Shown here one piece after another: positions 1 through 7,817 of a DNA stretch of 37,661 bases. Numbering within the stretch: the stretch's first letter is position 1; the number at the start of each line of letters is the position of its first letter. The notes under the pieces were generated by a model that saw only the letters and a program-made list of their open reading frames with translations, did not search any database and had not been told where the DNA came from. Source of the DNA: JBBDIO01 sp040880365 (GTDB taxonomy: Bacteria; Chloroflexota; Anaerolineae; Caldilineales; Caldilineaceae); NCBI GenBank assembly GCA_040880365.1, contig JBBDIO010000100.1, positions 1 to 37,661 on the forward strand, read 5' to 3'. Position numbers and translations under genes: made by a program.

Positions 1-1
1 T

Positions 2-1336
2 CAACTGCGCGAAGGGCTGGCCTGGCAGGACGGCGAACCCTTCAACGCGGATGATGTGGTCTTTACCTTCGAACATATTCTGACGCGGGAAACGGGCGCT
101 CGCTTGTTTGCCAATTTTCAGGTTATCGAAGGCGCGACGGCATTTGCCGAAGGCGAAGCGGATAGCATCAGCGGTGTCGTGGCCCTGAGCGATACGGAAG
201 TGCAGTTTACGCTCACCGAGCCCAATGCCATCTTCCTGGTGGATCTGGCGATCTGGGGCGGCGCGTATATTCTGCCCGAACATGTGGTTTCACAGATTCC
301 GCCGGAAAGCTTCACCACCAGCGAATATGCCACGCGTCGTCCCTATCCGGGGATTGGGCCGTATGTCTTCGACCGCTATGAAACCGATCAATTTATCGAA
401 CTCAGCGCTTTCGCCGATTACTATCGCGGCGCGCCGATTATTGACCGCGTGCGCATAGTTTCGATTATCGATGCCAATACGCGTATCATCGCCCTGGAAA
501 ACGGCGATGTGGATTTGATCGCCGAAGTGCCGGTGGAGGAACTGGAACGCACCAGCAATATCGAGGGTGTCCAGGTCATTCAGCAGCCGTCGCCTTCGGG
601 ATACGGGATCTTTGTGGATTCGGACCAGGACAAGGACGATCCCCTCAAGGTTGCCATGCGCACCCCCGAATTCCGCCAGGCGCTCTATCATGCGCTGGAT
701 ATTGACACCATCATTGCCGATGTCCTCAACGGCGTGCCGACCCGCTCGCCCTGTGTCTTCTTGCAGGAATGGGCCTGTTCGCCGGATATCACGGTCTATG
801 AATATAACCCGGATCGCGCACGCGAACTGCTGGCTTCCATCGACTGGGATCCCACCTGGGAGGTGGACTGGATGGTTCTGGCGCAGCAGGTGCAGCCGGT
901 TCATGCCATCATGCAGCAGCTCTTCACCGAAGTGGGCATCAACACTGTGGTGCGCACGGTCGATGGCCCCACTTTTGTGGAAAACTTCTATGCCAACGGT
1001 ACGTTTGACATGACGCTGGTCGGCTTTGGCGCGGGTGTGGATCCCAACGTGCCTGCCAACAACTTCTTTGTCTGCGGGCAGCTCTATCCCAATGGCTTCA
1101 ACGGCGCGCGCTATTGCAACGACCGGGTCAGTGAACTGGTTGCGCTGGGCAAGAGCACCGTGGATCAGGATGCACGCATAGAAATCTATCAGGAGCTTTC
1201 GCTGATTCTCAACGAAGAATTGCCCTTGCTGCCCATGTGGGTCACCCCGCTGATCACGGCTGCTTCGGACAATCTGGAATTGACCTATGAACAATACGAC
1301 TGGGACGATGTACATACCTGGTCGTTTGGCGAGTAG
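2..1336 (+). CDS. ABC transporter substrate-binding protein, family 5 (peptide/nickel type), 5' truncated
   Basis: The reading frame is open from base 2 to the TAG at 1334-1336, so the true start lies upstream of the window; about 444 residues are visible. The first visible residues contain the family-5 signature (GLAWQDGEPFNADDVVFT), which lies near the N-terminal third of DppA/OppA-type proteins. The C-terminal part (LYHALDIDTIIADVLNG, then EELPLLPMW) is also typical of the family. The family delivers oligopeptides, nickel-chelates or some sugars to an inner-membrane ABC importer and works outside the cytoplasmic membrane. Two cognate permeases follow directly. The signal peptide or lipobox is outside the window. 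The ligand cannot be told from sequence. Confidence 0.93.
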   Translation, partial: QLREGLAWQDGEPFNADDVVFTFEHILTRETGARLFANFQVIEGATAFAEGEADSISGVVALSDTEVQFTLTEPNAIFLVDLAIWGGAYILPEHVVSQIPPESFTTSEYATRRPYPGIGPYVFDRYETDQFIELSAFADYYRGAPIIDRVRIVSIIDANTRIIALENGDVDLIAEVPVEELERTSNIEGVQVIQQPSPSGYGIFVDSDQDKDDPLKVAMRTPEFRQALYHALDIDTIIADVLNGVPTRSPCVFLQEWACSPDITVYEYNPDRARELLASIDWDPTWEVDWMVLAQQVQPVHAIMQQLFTEVGINTVVRTVDGPTFVENFYANGTFDMTLVGFGAGVDPNVPANNFFVCGQLYPNGFNGARYCNDRVSELVALGKSTVDQDARIEIYQELSLILNEELPLLPMWVTPLITAASDNLELTYEQYDWDDVHTWSFGE

Positions 1337-1355
1337 GACGCTGGCGTGACGGTTT

Positions 1356-1384
1356 GACAGGGGGTGACATGCTCATCCCCTGTC
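1356..1384 (+). promoter_or_regulatory. Intercistronic hairpin between binding protein and permease genes
   Basis: Bases 1356-1367 and 1373-1384 form a 12-bp stem (one G-U pair) around the 5-base loop CATGC. It starts 19 bases after the stop of the binding-protein gene and 50 bases before the permease start. No T-run follows, so it is not a standard intrinsic terminator. Known role of such elements in ABC operons (for example between malE and malF): they protect the upstream message from 3' exonucleases, so more binding protein than permease is made. That role here is inferred. Confidence 0.6.
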
Positions 1385-1433
1385 GGCCGGCTACCCTGGT
1401 GCGTATCCAACTTTCGCTCGGACGGAGGCGTTT

Positions 1434-2390
1434 GTGGGGAAGTATATTCTGCGCCGGTTGGTGATCTCCATACCGGTGTTGCTAGGCATTACGTTGATTA
1501 CATTTTTTGCCTATAACCTCGCGCCGGGCGATCCAATCGATGCTATGATCGATCCCAGTGTGACCATGGATCCCGCGGATCTCAGCCGTCTGCGCGAGCA
1601 GCTGGGGTTGGATCGGCCAATCATTGTGCGCTATGGCATCTGGCTGCGCGAGGCGGTGCAGGGCAACCTGGGCTATTCCTATCGCAGCGGAGAGGCTGTG
1701 CTGGACCGCATTGGGCGGCGGTTGCCCGCGACGCTGCAACTGACGGTGACGGCGCTGGTGCTTGCCATCGGTCTGGGGATTCCGTTGGGCATCATCTCGG
1801 CCCTGAAACAGTATTCGCGCCTGGACTATGCGCTCACCTTCTTTGCCTTTGGTGGCATCTCCATTCCCAACTTTTTTCTGGCGTTGGGGGCAATCTATTT
1901 TCTCGCGCTCAAGCTCAAACTATTTCCATCGCATGGCATGGGCGATCCTGATGCCGATTTCTTTATGGCATCGCGGTTGCACCATCTAATCCTGCCCGCG
2001 CTTGTCCTGGGCCTGGATCGAGTGGCAGGATTTCTGCGCTATACGCGTTCCAGTATGCTAGAGGTGCTGGGGCAGGATTATATGACCACGGCCAAAGCCA
2101 AAGGTCTTGCCGGTAATATCATTGTGATTCGCCACGGGCTGCGCAATGCGCTGATTTCCATCATCACCATTGTGGGGCTGAGTTTGCCCGCGCTTTTTGG
2201 CGGGTCGGTGATTGTGGAGACCATTTTTGCGTGGCCCGGCATGGGACAGATGGCGATCTCCGCGGTGACGCAACGCGACTATCCGGTATTGATGGGTGTG
2301 GCACTGGTGTCGTCGGTGATTGTGTTGCTGAGTAACCTTTTGGCCGATATTGCCTATGCAATTGTCGATCCCCGTATTCGCTATAACTAG
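1434..2390 (+). CDS. ABC transporter permease, DppB/OppB family
   Basis: A 318-residue integral membrane protein of the BPD_transp_1 fold with an N-terminal membrane helix (about residues 9-29) and several more up to the C-terminus. Typical DppB features are the start MGKYILRRLVISIPVLLGI, the segment YNLAPGDPID, and the late cytoplasmic EAA-type loop (KAKGLAGNIIVIRHGLRNAL) that contacts the ATPase. The GTG start at 1434 is preceded by GGAGG at 1424-1428 with 5 bases between. It would form the membrane channel with the next gene. No ATPase (DppD/DppF) genes follow; they may lie upstream of the window or elsewhere. Confidence 0.95.
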   Translation: MGKYILRRLVISIPVLLGITLITFFAYNLAPGDPIDAMIDPSVTMDPADLSRLREQLGLDRPIIVRYGIWLREAVQGNLGYSYRSGEAVLDRIGRRLPATLQLTVTALVLAIGLGIPLGIISALKQYSRLDYALTFFAFGGISIPNFFLALGAIYFLALKLKLFPSHGMGDPDADFFMASRLHHLILPALVLGLDRVAGFLRYTRSSMLEVLGQDYMTTAKAKGLAGNIIVIRHGLRNALISIITIVGLSLPALFGGSVIVETIFAWPGMGQMAISAVTQRDYPVLMGVALVSSVIVLLSNLLADIAYAIVDPRIRYN

Positions 2391-2450
2391 GCCCTTGTTA
2401 ACCTTCATTTATATGATGATTATCAACACGAACATTTACCTACATATCGA

Positions 2451-3365
2451 GTGCGCATGACACATTCAACCGCGGCGCAGGCCGCCCCCACGTTATCTAT
2501 GCAACCCCCGCCGGCCGCGGGCTTTTTCCGTTCGCGCTTCTGGCGTCGATTTTCCCGCCATCGGCTGGCGGTGGCAGGGATGCTGGTCATGCTGGTTCTG
2601 ACCTTTTCTGCCATTACTGCGCCGTGGCTCGCACCCTATGCGCCCAGCGCCATCAATATGCGCGCCATCCGCAATGCGCCCAATGCGAACCACTGGCTGG
2701 GCACCGATGGCGCGGGCCGCGATGTCTTGAGCCGTATGATCTACGCCGGGCGCATCTCGCTGTCGGTAGGCTTGGTGGCTGCGGGGATTGCGCTGGCGTT
2801 GGGCGCACTGTTGGGCCTGATCAGCGGCTATTACAGCGGCAATGTAGACTTCTGGATTATGCGATTTACCGATGTGATGATGACGATTCCCACATTGATT
2901 ATCATTATTACCGTGGTCGCGGCGGTGGGTCCCAGTGTCTATAATGTGATGCTGGTATTGGGCATTTTTGGGTGGCCGGGAACCTGTCGCCTGGTGCGCG
3001 GCGAGACGCTGAGCCTGCGCGAGCGCGATTTTACGCTGGCGGCCCAATGTCTGGGTGTGCCGACCATGCGCATTGTCTTTCGCCACATATTGCCCAACGT
3101 CGTCGCGCCGATTGTGGTGGCAGGCACGTTTTTTGTGGCGGGCGCAATCCTCACCGAAGCCGCGCTCAGTTTTCTGGGAATCGGTGTGCAGATTCCCACC
3201 GCGACGTGGGGCAACATGCTCACTGATGCCCAGTCGCTGACCACGCTGGAACAGATGCCCTGGCTGTGGCTGCCACCGGGGATTATGATCACCGTGACCG
3301 TGCTTTCCATCAATTTTATCGGGGATGCCCTGCGCGATGCCCTGGATCCGCGCCTGACCCGTTAG
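2451..3365 (+). CDS. ABC transporter permease, DppC/OppC family
   Basis: A 304-residue permease with the DppC N-terminal pattern: a cytoplasmic arm rich in Arg (FWRRFSRHRLAVAGMLV), then a membrane helix, then NHWLGTDGAGRDVLSRMIYA, which is a hallmark of the subfamily. The EAA loop (RHILPNVVAPIVVAGTFF) and FLGIGVQIPTATWGNML follow. Start: GTG at 2451 or ATG at 2457; neither has a clear ribosome site, so the first two residues are uncertain. It pairs with the preceding DppB-type gene as the second half of the channel. Confidence 0.95.
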   Translation: MRMTHSTAAQAAPTLSMQPPPAAGFFRSRFWRRFSRHRLAVAGMLVMLVLTFSAITAPWLAPYAPSAINMRAIRNAPNANHWLGTDGAGRDVLSRMIYAGRISLSVGLVAAGIALALGALLGLISGYYSGNVDFWIMRFTDVMMTIPTLIIIITVVAAVGPSVYNVMLVLGIFGWPGTCRLVRGETLSLRERDFTLAAQCLGVPTMRIVFRHILPNVVAPIVVAGTFFVAGAILTEAALSFLGIGVQIPTATWGNMLTDAQSLTTLEQMPWLWLPPGIMITVTVLSINFIGDALRDALDPRLTR

Positions 3366-3411
3366 TGTGGCGCGGCGGGGCGCAGCGGCAAGAGAATCGG
3401 CGATGACTACG

Positions 3412-3460
3412 CTATGACTAGACTATGACCATGTCTACACTATGATGTCTGCACTATGAC
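3412..3460 (+). repeat. Degenerate CTATGAC repeats at the start of the next gene
   Basis: CTATGAC occurs at 3412, 3423 and 3454, with a partial copy CTATGA at 3440. The last copy contains the start codon at 3456. The spacings are 11, 17 and 14 bases, so this is not a strict tandem array. It may be slippage-derived sequence. Confidence 0.5.
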
Positions 3461-4436
3461 TATGTATCGCGTGGCAAAGCACGCGGGGTTTGGCAACGTG
3501 GTAGTGGAAGAAACCGCAATCCCGGTGCCCGGCCCGCGCGAAGTGGTGGTGCGCAGCCATATCAGCCTGATTAGCCGCGGCTCGGAAATATTGCGGCGTT
3601 ATATGCACGAAGAGGCCATTGACCCCGCGATCATGGGCTATTCGGTGGGCGGGGTGGTGTCGGCGGCGGGCAGCGAGGCGGCGGCTCAGTTTGCGCCCGG
3701 TCTGCGCGTGACGGCGACCGCGCCCCACGCCCAATATGTGGTGCAGGATATGGATGCTTTGGAGGGCACACGAATCTGGCCTGTACCCGACAGGCTGAGC
3801 TTTGAACAGGCGGCTTTCGTGCCATTGTGTACGGGCGCGGTGTCGTGGGCAGCGTGTAGCGGTGTGCAGCCCGGCGATACGGTGGTGGTGGTGGGACAGG
3901 GGTTGGTGGGAAATCTGGTGCTCCAGGCCCTGCGCGCGTATGATCCGGGTCGTTTGATTGCCGTGGACACGCTGCCGCTACGGTTGGGTTTGGCCGAAAC
4001 GGTGGGCGCGGATGTGGTGATCGATGCCGGCGCCGGCGATCCGGTGGCGCAGGTGCATGAACTGACCGCGGGCCGCGGCGCGCAGGTGGTGGTAGATTGT
4101 GTGGGCGGCCAGGCAGGCTTGCAGTCGTTTGCCCAGGCCCAGGATATGGTGGCCGATCTGGGTACGTTGCACCTGATTGGCCTCTATCACGGCGCGCCGC
4201 TGCCGCTGGATGCCGGAAAGATTCAGCGGCGACGCATTGTGGGCGGCTATTATGGCGCGCCGGATCGCAAGCAGATGACCGCCCAGGCCGTGACCATGCT
4301 CCAAGACGAAGCGATTCAGGTTGCGCCGCTGATCACGCACCGCGTAGCCTTCCGCGACGCGCCCGCGGCCTATGATCTGCTCTACAATTCGCCCGATACC
4401 GCGATGGGGGTCTTGCTGGTTTGGATGGATGATTGA
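3456..4436 (+). CDS. MDR-family (zinc-less) oxidoreductase
   Basis: A 326-residue medium-chain dehydrogenase/reductase. It has a GroES-like N-terminal half (GYSVGGVVSAAG at about 61-72) and a Rossmann half starting VVVVGQGLVGNLV (glycine motif at 148-153). The catalytic zinc Cys is replaced: the equivalent loop reads ISLISRGSE, and the four-Cys structural zinc lobe is absent. The protein is therefore probably a metal-free reductase or dehydrogenase. It lies 90 bases after the DppC-type gene and just before a Gfo/Idh/MocA gene, suggesting a joint role in oxidising a sugar or polyol. ATG at 3462 is a possible second start. The substrate is unknown. Confidence 0.85.
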   Translation: MTMYRVAKHAGFGNVVVEETAIPVPGPREVVVRSHISLISRGSEILRRYMHEEAIDPAIMGYSVGGVVSAAGSEAAAQFAPGLRVTATAPHAQYVVQDMDALEGTRIWPVPDRLSFEQAAFVPLCTGAVSWAACSGVQPGDTVVVVGQGLVGNLVLQALRAYDPGRLIAVDTLPLRLGLAETVGADVVIDAGAGDPVAQVHELTAGRGAQVVVDCVGGQAGLQSFAQAQDMVADLGTLHLIGLYHGAPLPLDAGKIQRRRIVGGYYGAPDRKQMTAQAVTMLQDEAIQVAPLITHRVAFRDAPAAYDLLYNSPDTAMGVLLVWMDD

Positions 4437-4481
4437 TTCAAAACTGAACCCCATCGCCGAAAAATCACACTGGAAATTCAG

Positions 4482-5591
4482 ATGACCGAACAAATGGCTA
4501 CACTGTTGCGCACGGCGATTATCGGCACAGGGCGCATTGCGGGAACCTATGACGATGAGGTGATTGACCGCCGTCCCCCGGCCTATTACACAGGCGAAAA
4601 TCGTCATTCGGGCGCGTATACGATCCCGCCTACGAACCACGCGGCGGCGCTGCAATCGTTGCCGGAATATACACTGGTGGCCGCGGCCAATCGTAGCCCG
4701 GATAAGCTGAACGCGTTTGGCGAACGCTATGGCGTGGCCGCGCGTTATGCAGATGTAGACCAGTTGGTGCGCGCCGAAGCGCCGGATGTGGTGGTGGTCT
4801 GCACGCAATCGCCTCAGAAAGCCGAGGTAGTGATCGCCGCCGCAGAGCTGGGCGGTACGCGGGGACTGCGGGCGATTGTGGTGGAAAAGGCGTTGGCGTG
4901 CAGCATGGCCGAAGCCGATGCCATGCTGGCCGCGTGCCGGCAACATGGCGTGTTCCTGGCGGTGAATCATCCCAACCGCTTTAGCCCCATGATGCGCGCG
5001 GCGCGCGCGATGATTGCAGGCGATGAAATTGGGCCTGTGACCAGTGTGACGGCGCACGCGGTGGGCGGAATGTTGCACATTGGCACACATGTATTCGACA
5101 TGATCCGCTTTTGGGCGGGCGATGTGACGGAAATTTACGCGCGAATGCCCGAATATGCCACCGATGCCGACTTGCCCGCACAGGGAATGCTGACTTTTGC
5201 CAACGGCGCAACCGGCTTTTTCGACCACACGCATCGTGCCCAGCAAAGTCTGGAAGCGCGCGGGCCAAAGGGCTATGTCACGGCCTCGTCGGCGATGGGT
5301 GACGGTTGGCTCTTTCGCTATGCCCCCACGCAACCGCCCGCGGCGCGCCGCCAATATCCCATGCGGATAAGCGCCGAACCGCTGGCGATTGAACCGCACA
5401 CGCAGAGCCTGACGCAACGGCTCTATGGGGAACTGTATGCCACGTTGACCCAGGGCGCGGACTTTGTTTCTAGCGGCGAAGATGGCGCGCGTGCGCTCGA
5501 ACTCGGATTGGCGTGCTATGTCTCGCACCGCGCGCAGACGCCAATTGCGCTGCCCCTGGCCGATCGGGATTTCTATATCCCCAATCGCTAA
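4482..5591 (+). CDS. Gfo/Idh/MocA-family oxidoreductase
   Basis: A 369-residue NAD(P)-dependent oxidoreductase. The dinucleotide motif is IIGTGRIAG (about 13-21). The usual E-K-P motif is E-K-A (VVEKALACS, about 134-142), so the Pro is replaced, while the Lys that normally contributes to the active site is kept. NHPNRFSPMM at about 165 and HVFDMIRFW at about 206 match the C-terminal substrate domain. An insertion after the glycine motif (about 22-50) is longer than in typical family members. Start: ATG at 4482, with an in-frame ATG at 4494 as the alternative. The family oxidises hydroxyls of sugars, inositols and related compounds. Confidence 0.9.
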   Translation: MTEQMATLLRTAIIGTGRIAGTYDDEVIDRRPPAYYTGENRHSGAYTIPPTNHAAALQSLPEYTLVAAANRSPDKLNAFGERYGVAARYADVDQLVRAEAPDVVVVCTQSPQKAEVVIAAAELGGTRGLRAIVVEKALACSMAEADAMLAACRQHGVFLAVNHPNRFSPMMRAARAMIAGDEIGPVTSVTAHAVGGMLHIGTHVFDMIRFWAGDVTEIYARMPEYATDADLPAQGMLTFANGATGFFDHTHRAQQSLEARGPKGYVTASSAMGDGWLFRYAPTQPPAARRQYPMRISAEPLAIEPHTQSLTQRLYGELYATLTQGADFVSSGEDGARALELGLACYVSHRAQTPIALPLADRDFYIPNR

Positions 5592-5629
5592 GCGTGCCGT
5601 GCGGCTTGTGTGTTAGCGACGGGGTGTGA

Positions 5630-5986
5630 TTAGGGGTGCAGGCAGTTGGGGATTTCCGGTCTGCCCGGCATAGGATGTGGCAGGCCGATGCCAAAGTCGT
5701 TCAGTAATTCTGCGGGCGGCGGCGCATCGGCAAAATTACCTTCACCCTCTGGGTTGCCAATCCAGATTTGATACAGGGCCTCCACTGCGGTGGGAGTCGG
5801 TACTCGCGCGTCAACGGTCGGCGGCGAGGATGAATCGCCGATTGGACTTGCGGCGGATGGCTTCGGCTGGACGGGCATACACGCGGCCAGCATGAGCCAA
5901 ACCGCCAGGCCCAGCAGTATGCCGCCAACGCGCCGGGGTCTGCCCGGCCGATTGCGTTGCCAGATATGACCGCAAGTACAAAACAT
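5630..5986 (-). CDS. Small putative lipoprotein of unknown function
   Basis: About 118 residues from the ATG at 5986, chosen because GGAG lies 8 bases before it; a further in-frame ATG at 6034 lacks that support. The N-terminus MFCTCGHIWQRNR holds two cysteines and a His. A hydrophobic stretch (about 20-35) then ends in a lipobox-like LAAC with Cys36. The rest is a Pro/Ser-rich linker followed by about 60 polar residues (YQIWIGNPEGEGNFADAPPP). If the lipobox is used, the protein is an outer-face lipoprotein; the cysteine-bearing leader would then be removed. I do not recognise a family. It converges with the preceding plus-strand gene. Confidence 0.55.
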   Translation of the reverse strand: MFCTCGHIWQRNRPGRPRRVGGILLGLAVWLMLAACMPVQPKPSAASPIGDSSSPPTVDARVPTPTAVEALYQIWIGNPEGEGNFADAPPPAELLNDFGIGLPHPMPGRPEIPNCLHP

Positions 5987-6149
5987 ATAGCGTTCTCCAG
6001 AATGTTGGGCGCAGCCTGGGAAGAGTTTTTCCACCCTGCCACGAGGATGCTATACCCAGCGGATAGGCTTGCAACTGGCCGAGCCTATGGCGGAATTGCA
6101 AGCGTCAATGTTCTGAAGATAGGACGTTGCGGCGGAGTGATTGTTCCGT

Positions 6150-6196
6150 GCGTGTGATGCGCGTGTTCCCGCCAAAGGCATACGCGCCTCACACGC
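6150..6196 (-). promoter_or_regulatory. Imperfect hairpin downstream of the GhrB-like gene
   Basis: Arms 6150-6164 and 6182-6196 (15 bp, one mismatch) enclose a 17-base loop. It lies 20 bases beyond the stop of the minus-strand dehydrogenase gene. No T-run follows, so it could be a transcript-end stabiliser or a weak terminator. The rest of 5987-6216 shows no gene. Confidence 0.45.
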
Positions 6197-6205
6197 TGCG
6201 GTGTA

Positions 6206-6233
6206 GGCGACGCGGTTCAGGCGACGCGGTTCA
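6206..6233. repeat. 14-bp perfect tandem duplication at the end of the dehydrogenase gene
   Basis: GGCGACGCGGTTCA occurs twice head to tail at 6206-6219 and 6220-6233. The dehydrogenase stop codon (6217-6219) lies inside it. The unit is not a multiple of three, so the second copy is read in another frame and supplies the TGA. Confidence 0.85.
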
Positions 6234-7161
6234 GTAGTGGTTGACCTTCCAGCCCGGCGATGAGATTGTCAATCGACCGGCGCGCCATATTGTGGCGTGT
6301 TTGGCGGGTTGCGCTGCCCAGGTGGGGCGCTATGACCAGATTTTCCAGCTGCAACAGCGGATGATCGCGTGGCAGGGGTTCCGGTTCGGTGACATCGATG
6401 GCCGCACCTGCGATCCAGCCTTCGGTGAGCGCGGTGTGCAGCGCGTCGTGATCGACGACCCCGCCCCGGGCCGCGTTGATCAGGAATGCGGTCGATTTCA
6501 TCTGTCGCAGTTCGTCGCGGCCAATCAGGTGATACGTTTCGGTAGTCAGGGGTACATTGAGGGTGACATAATCGGCCTGTGCCAAGAGATCGGGCAGCGT
6601 GGCATAGGTCGCGTTGAGTTCGCGTTCGGCCTGGGGGTTGCGCTTGCGGTTGTGGTAGAGGATGGGCATATCGAACCCGCGGGCGCGCTTGGCGACCTGT
6701 TGGCCGATGGCACCCATGCCCACGATGCCGAGCGTCGCGCCATACACTTCGTAGCCGTGGAGGATGTTCGGGTCGTAAGAGGTGAATTCCGGGCTGCGGG
6801 CATAGTGATCGCCGGTGACTACGTTGCGCGCCACGGCCATGAGCAGGGCAAAGGTCATATCGGCGGTCGCGCCATCCACCAGCCCCGGTGTATTGCCTAC
6901 CGGCAGCCCGCGTGTGTGCGCGTTTTCCAGATTGATGTGGTCCACACCCACACCGAAATTGCTGATCACGCGCAGATTGCTCATGCGATCCATCAATGCG
7001 CCGTCCACCGGCGGATGCCCATACGTAAACAGACCTTCGGCGCGGGCCAGCGTCGCATCGGGGGTGGCGGTGCCCGCCCAGACTTCGACGGTGCACTTGC
7101 CGTCCAACATTTCCAGCATGGCGGGTGAAAGTTCGACATCGGTCAATACAAAATAGGGCAT
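6217..7161 (-). CDS. D-2-hydroxyacid dehydrogenase (glyoxylate/hydroxypyruvate reductase type)
   Basis: A 314-residue D-isomer-specific 2-hydroxyacid dehydrogenase. The glycine motif is LGIVGMGAIGQQVA (about 144-157), with the catalytic residues Arg232 (INAARGGVVD), Glu261 (EPEPLP) and His280 (IAPHLGSAT). After the second strand the sequence reads YHNRKR, the pattern that accepts NADP(H), so NADPH-linked reduction of glyoxylate or hydroxypyruvate is the best guess. Arg232 and the GVGVDHI loop suit small 2-oxo acids. The ATG at 7161 has a GAAGGG stretch upstream. It is transcribed away from the sugar ABC operon at 8001. The C-terminus ends in a tandem duplication. Confidence 0.93.
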   Translation of the reverse strand: MPYFVLTDVELSPAMLEMLDGKCTVEVWAGTATPDATLARAEGLFTYGHPPVDGALMDRMSNLRVISNFGVGVDHINLENAHTRGLPVGNTPGLVDGATADMTFALLMAVARNVVTGDHYARSPEFTSYDPNILHGYEVYGATLGIVGMGAIGQQVAKRARGFDMPILYHNRKRNPQAERELNATYATLPDLLAQADYVTLNVPLTTETYHLIGRDELRQMKSTAFLINAARGGVVDHDALHTALTEGWIAGAAIDVTEPEPLPRDHPLLQLENLVIAPHLGSATRQTRHNMARRSIDNLIAGLEGQPLLNRVA

Positions 7162-7340
7162 GTGGGTTTCCCTTCTGCGTATCGGGTTGTGTTTGGGGTA
7201 TGGGGATGGATACGAATTGATTTGAAAAATACTATACCATATGGGCTGGAAATCGGGCGGGCAGGTCTGCCATTGGGGGGCATGTGCTGTCGGACATATA
7301 CGCGAGCGAAGTACCGTTAGGTTAGAGATGCTTTTCTTTC

Positions 7341-7369
7341 TTGCATCTGCTGTAGAGTTATGTTCTAAT
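7341..7369 (+). promoter_or_regulatory. Candidate promoter in the long non-coding region
   Basis: TTGCAT (7341-7346), a 17-base spacer and TCTAAT (7364-7369). The -10 matches five of six consensus bases, the -35 three of six. The start of transcription would fall near 7376, next to the dyad at 7380. It could drive the sugar ABC operon with a leader of about 620 bases, or a small RNA. Confidence 0.3.
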
Positions 7370-7379
7370 ACTATGTAAT

Positions 7380-7398
7380 GGAACGTAACCTACGTTCC
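7380..7398. promoter_or_regulatory. 19-bp perfect dyad, operator candidate
   Basis: GGAACGTA (7380-7387) and TACGTTCC (7391-7398) are exact inverted copies around ACC. The place, just after a promoter-like -10, is where a dimeric repressor would block transcription. No regulator gene of the LacI, GntR or similar type is in the window. Confidence 0.45.
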
Positions 7399-7773
7399 CG
7401 CGCATGTTGCGCCACGGGTTACTGTTTTCTGGTGATGTCCGCCAAAAGCAGTTCATTCAGAAACAGTTTGCAACCCTGTATTCAGCTCGTTTCCGTACAC
7501 TCTTTTGTAAATACTCAGTCTTGCAAATCAGCAAACCGTAAACCAGCAAACCAAAGTCATACAACTTACTCAAACTGTCGGTGCCAATCAAAACGGGGTG
7601 CTCTCCCTCCGCGTGGGTTGTCGTGGTCTTACCATTTGCCCTCTATGTGTTCTCCCCCAAACGTCAATCATGTGCAGTGAATATGCTATTTGCGTGTGTG
7701 GGGTTGTTGGATGGCACGTGTGCAGTTTGGAATGATTGGTATTTTTATGTTCCGGCCAGTTTTTCGTCTGGAA

Positions 7774-7817
7774 TTGAAGTAACCAGCCTAGTTGATTTTG
7801 TGTATTTGAAGTAACCA
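7774..7817. repeat. 12-bp direct repeat, copies 32 bp apart
   Basis: TTGAAGTAACCA occurs at 7774-7785 and exactly again at 7806-7817. The start-to-start distance of 32 bp is about three helical turns, which would place two bound proteins on the same face of the DNA. It lies about 185 bases upstream of the sugar-binding protein gene. Binding by a regulator is inferred. Confidence 0.5.

Noticed and set aside
3978..5528. Long minus-strand open frame of 516 codons
   Set aside because: It lies opposite two clear genes (MDR and Gfo/Idh/MocA). Its product is rich in His, Arg and Gly with no fold or motif, as expected from antisense of GC-rich codons.
7378..7680. Open frame of 100 codons in the long gap
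   Set aside because: No ribosome site, no motif, and composition unlike neighbouring genes; it also overlaps the operator-like dyad.
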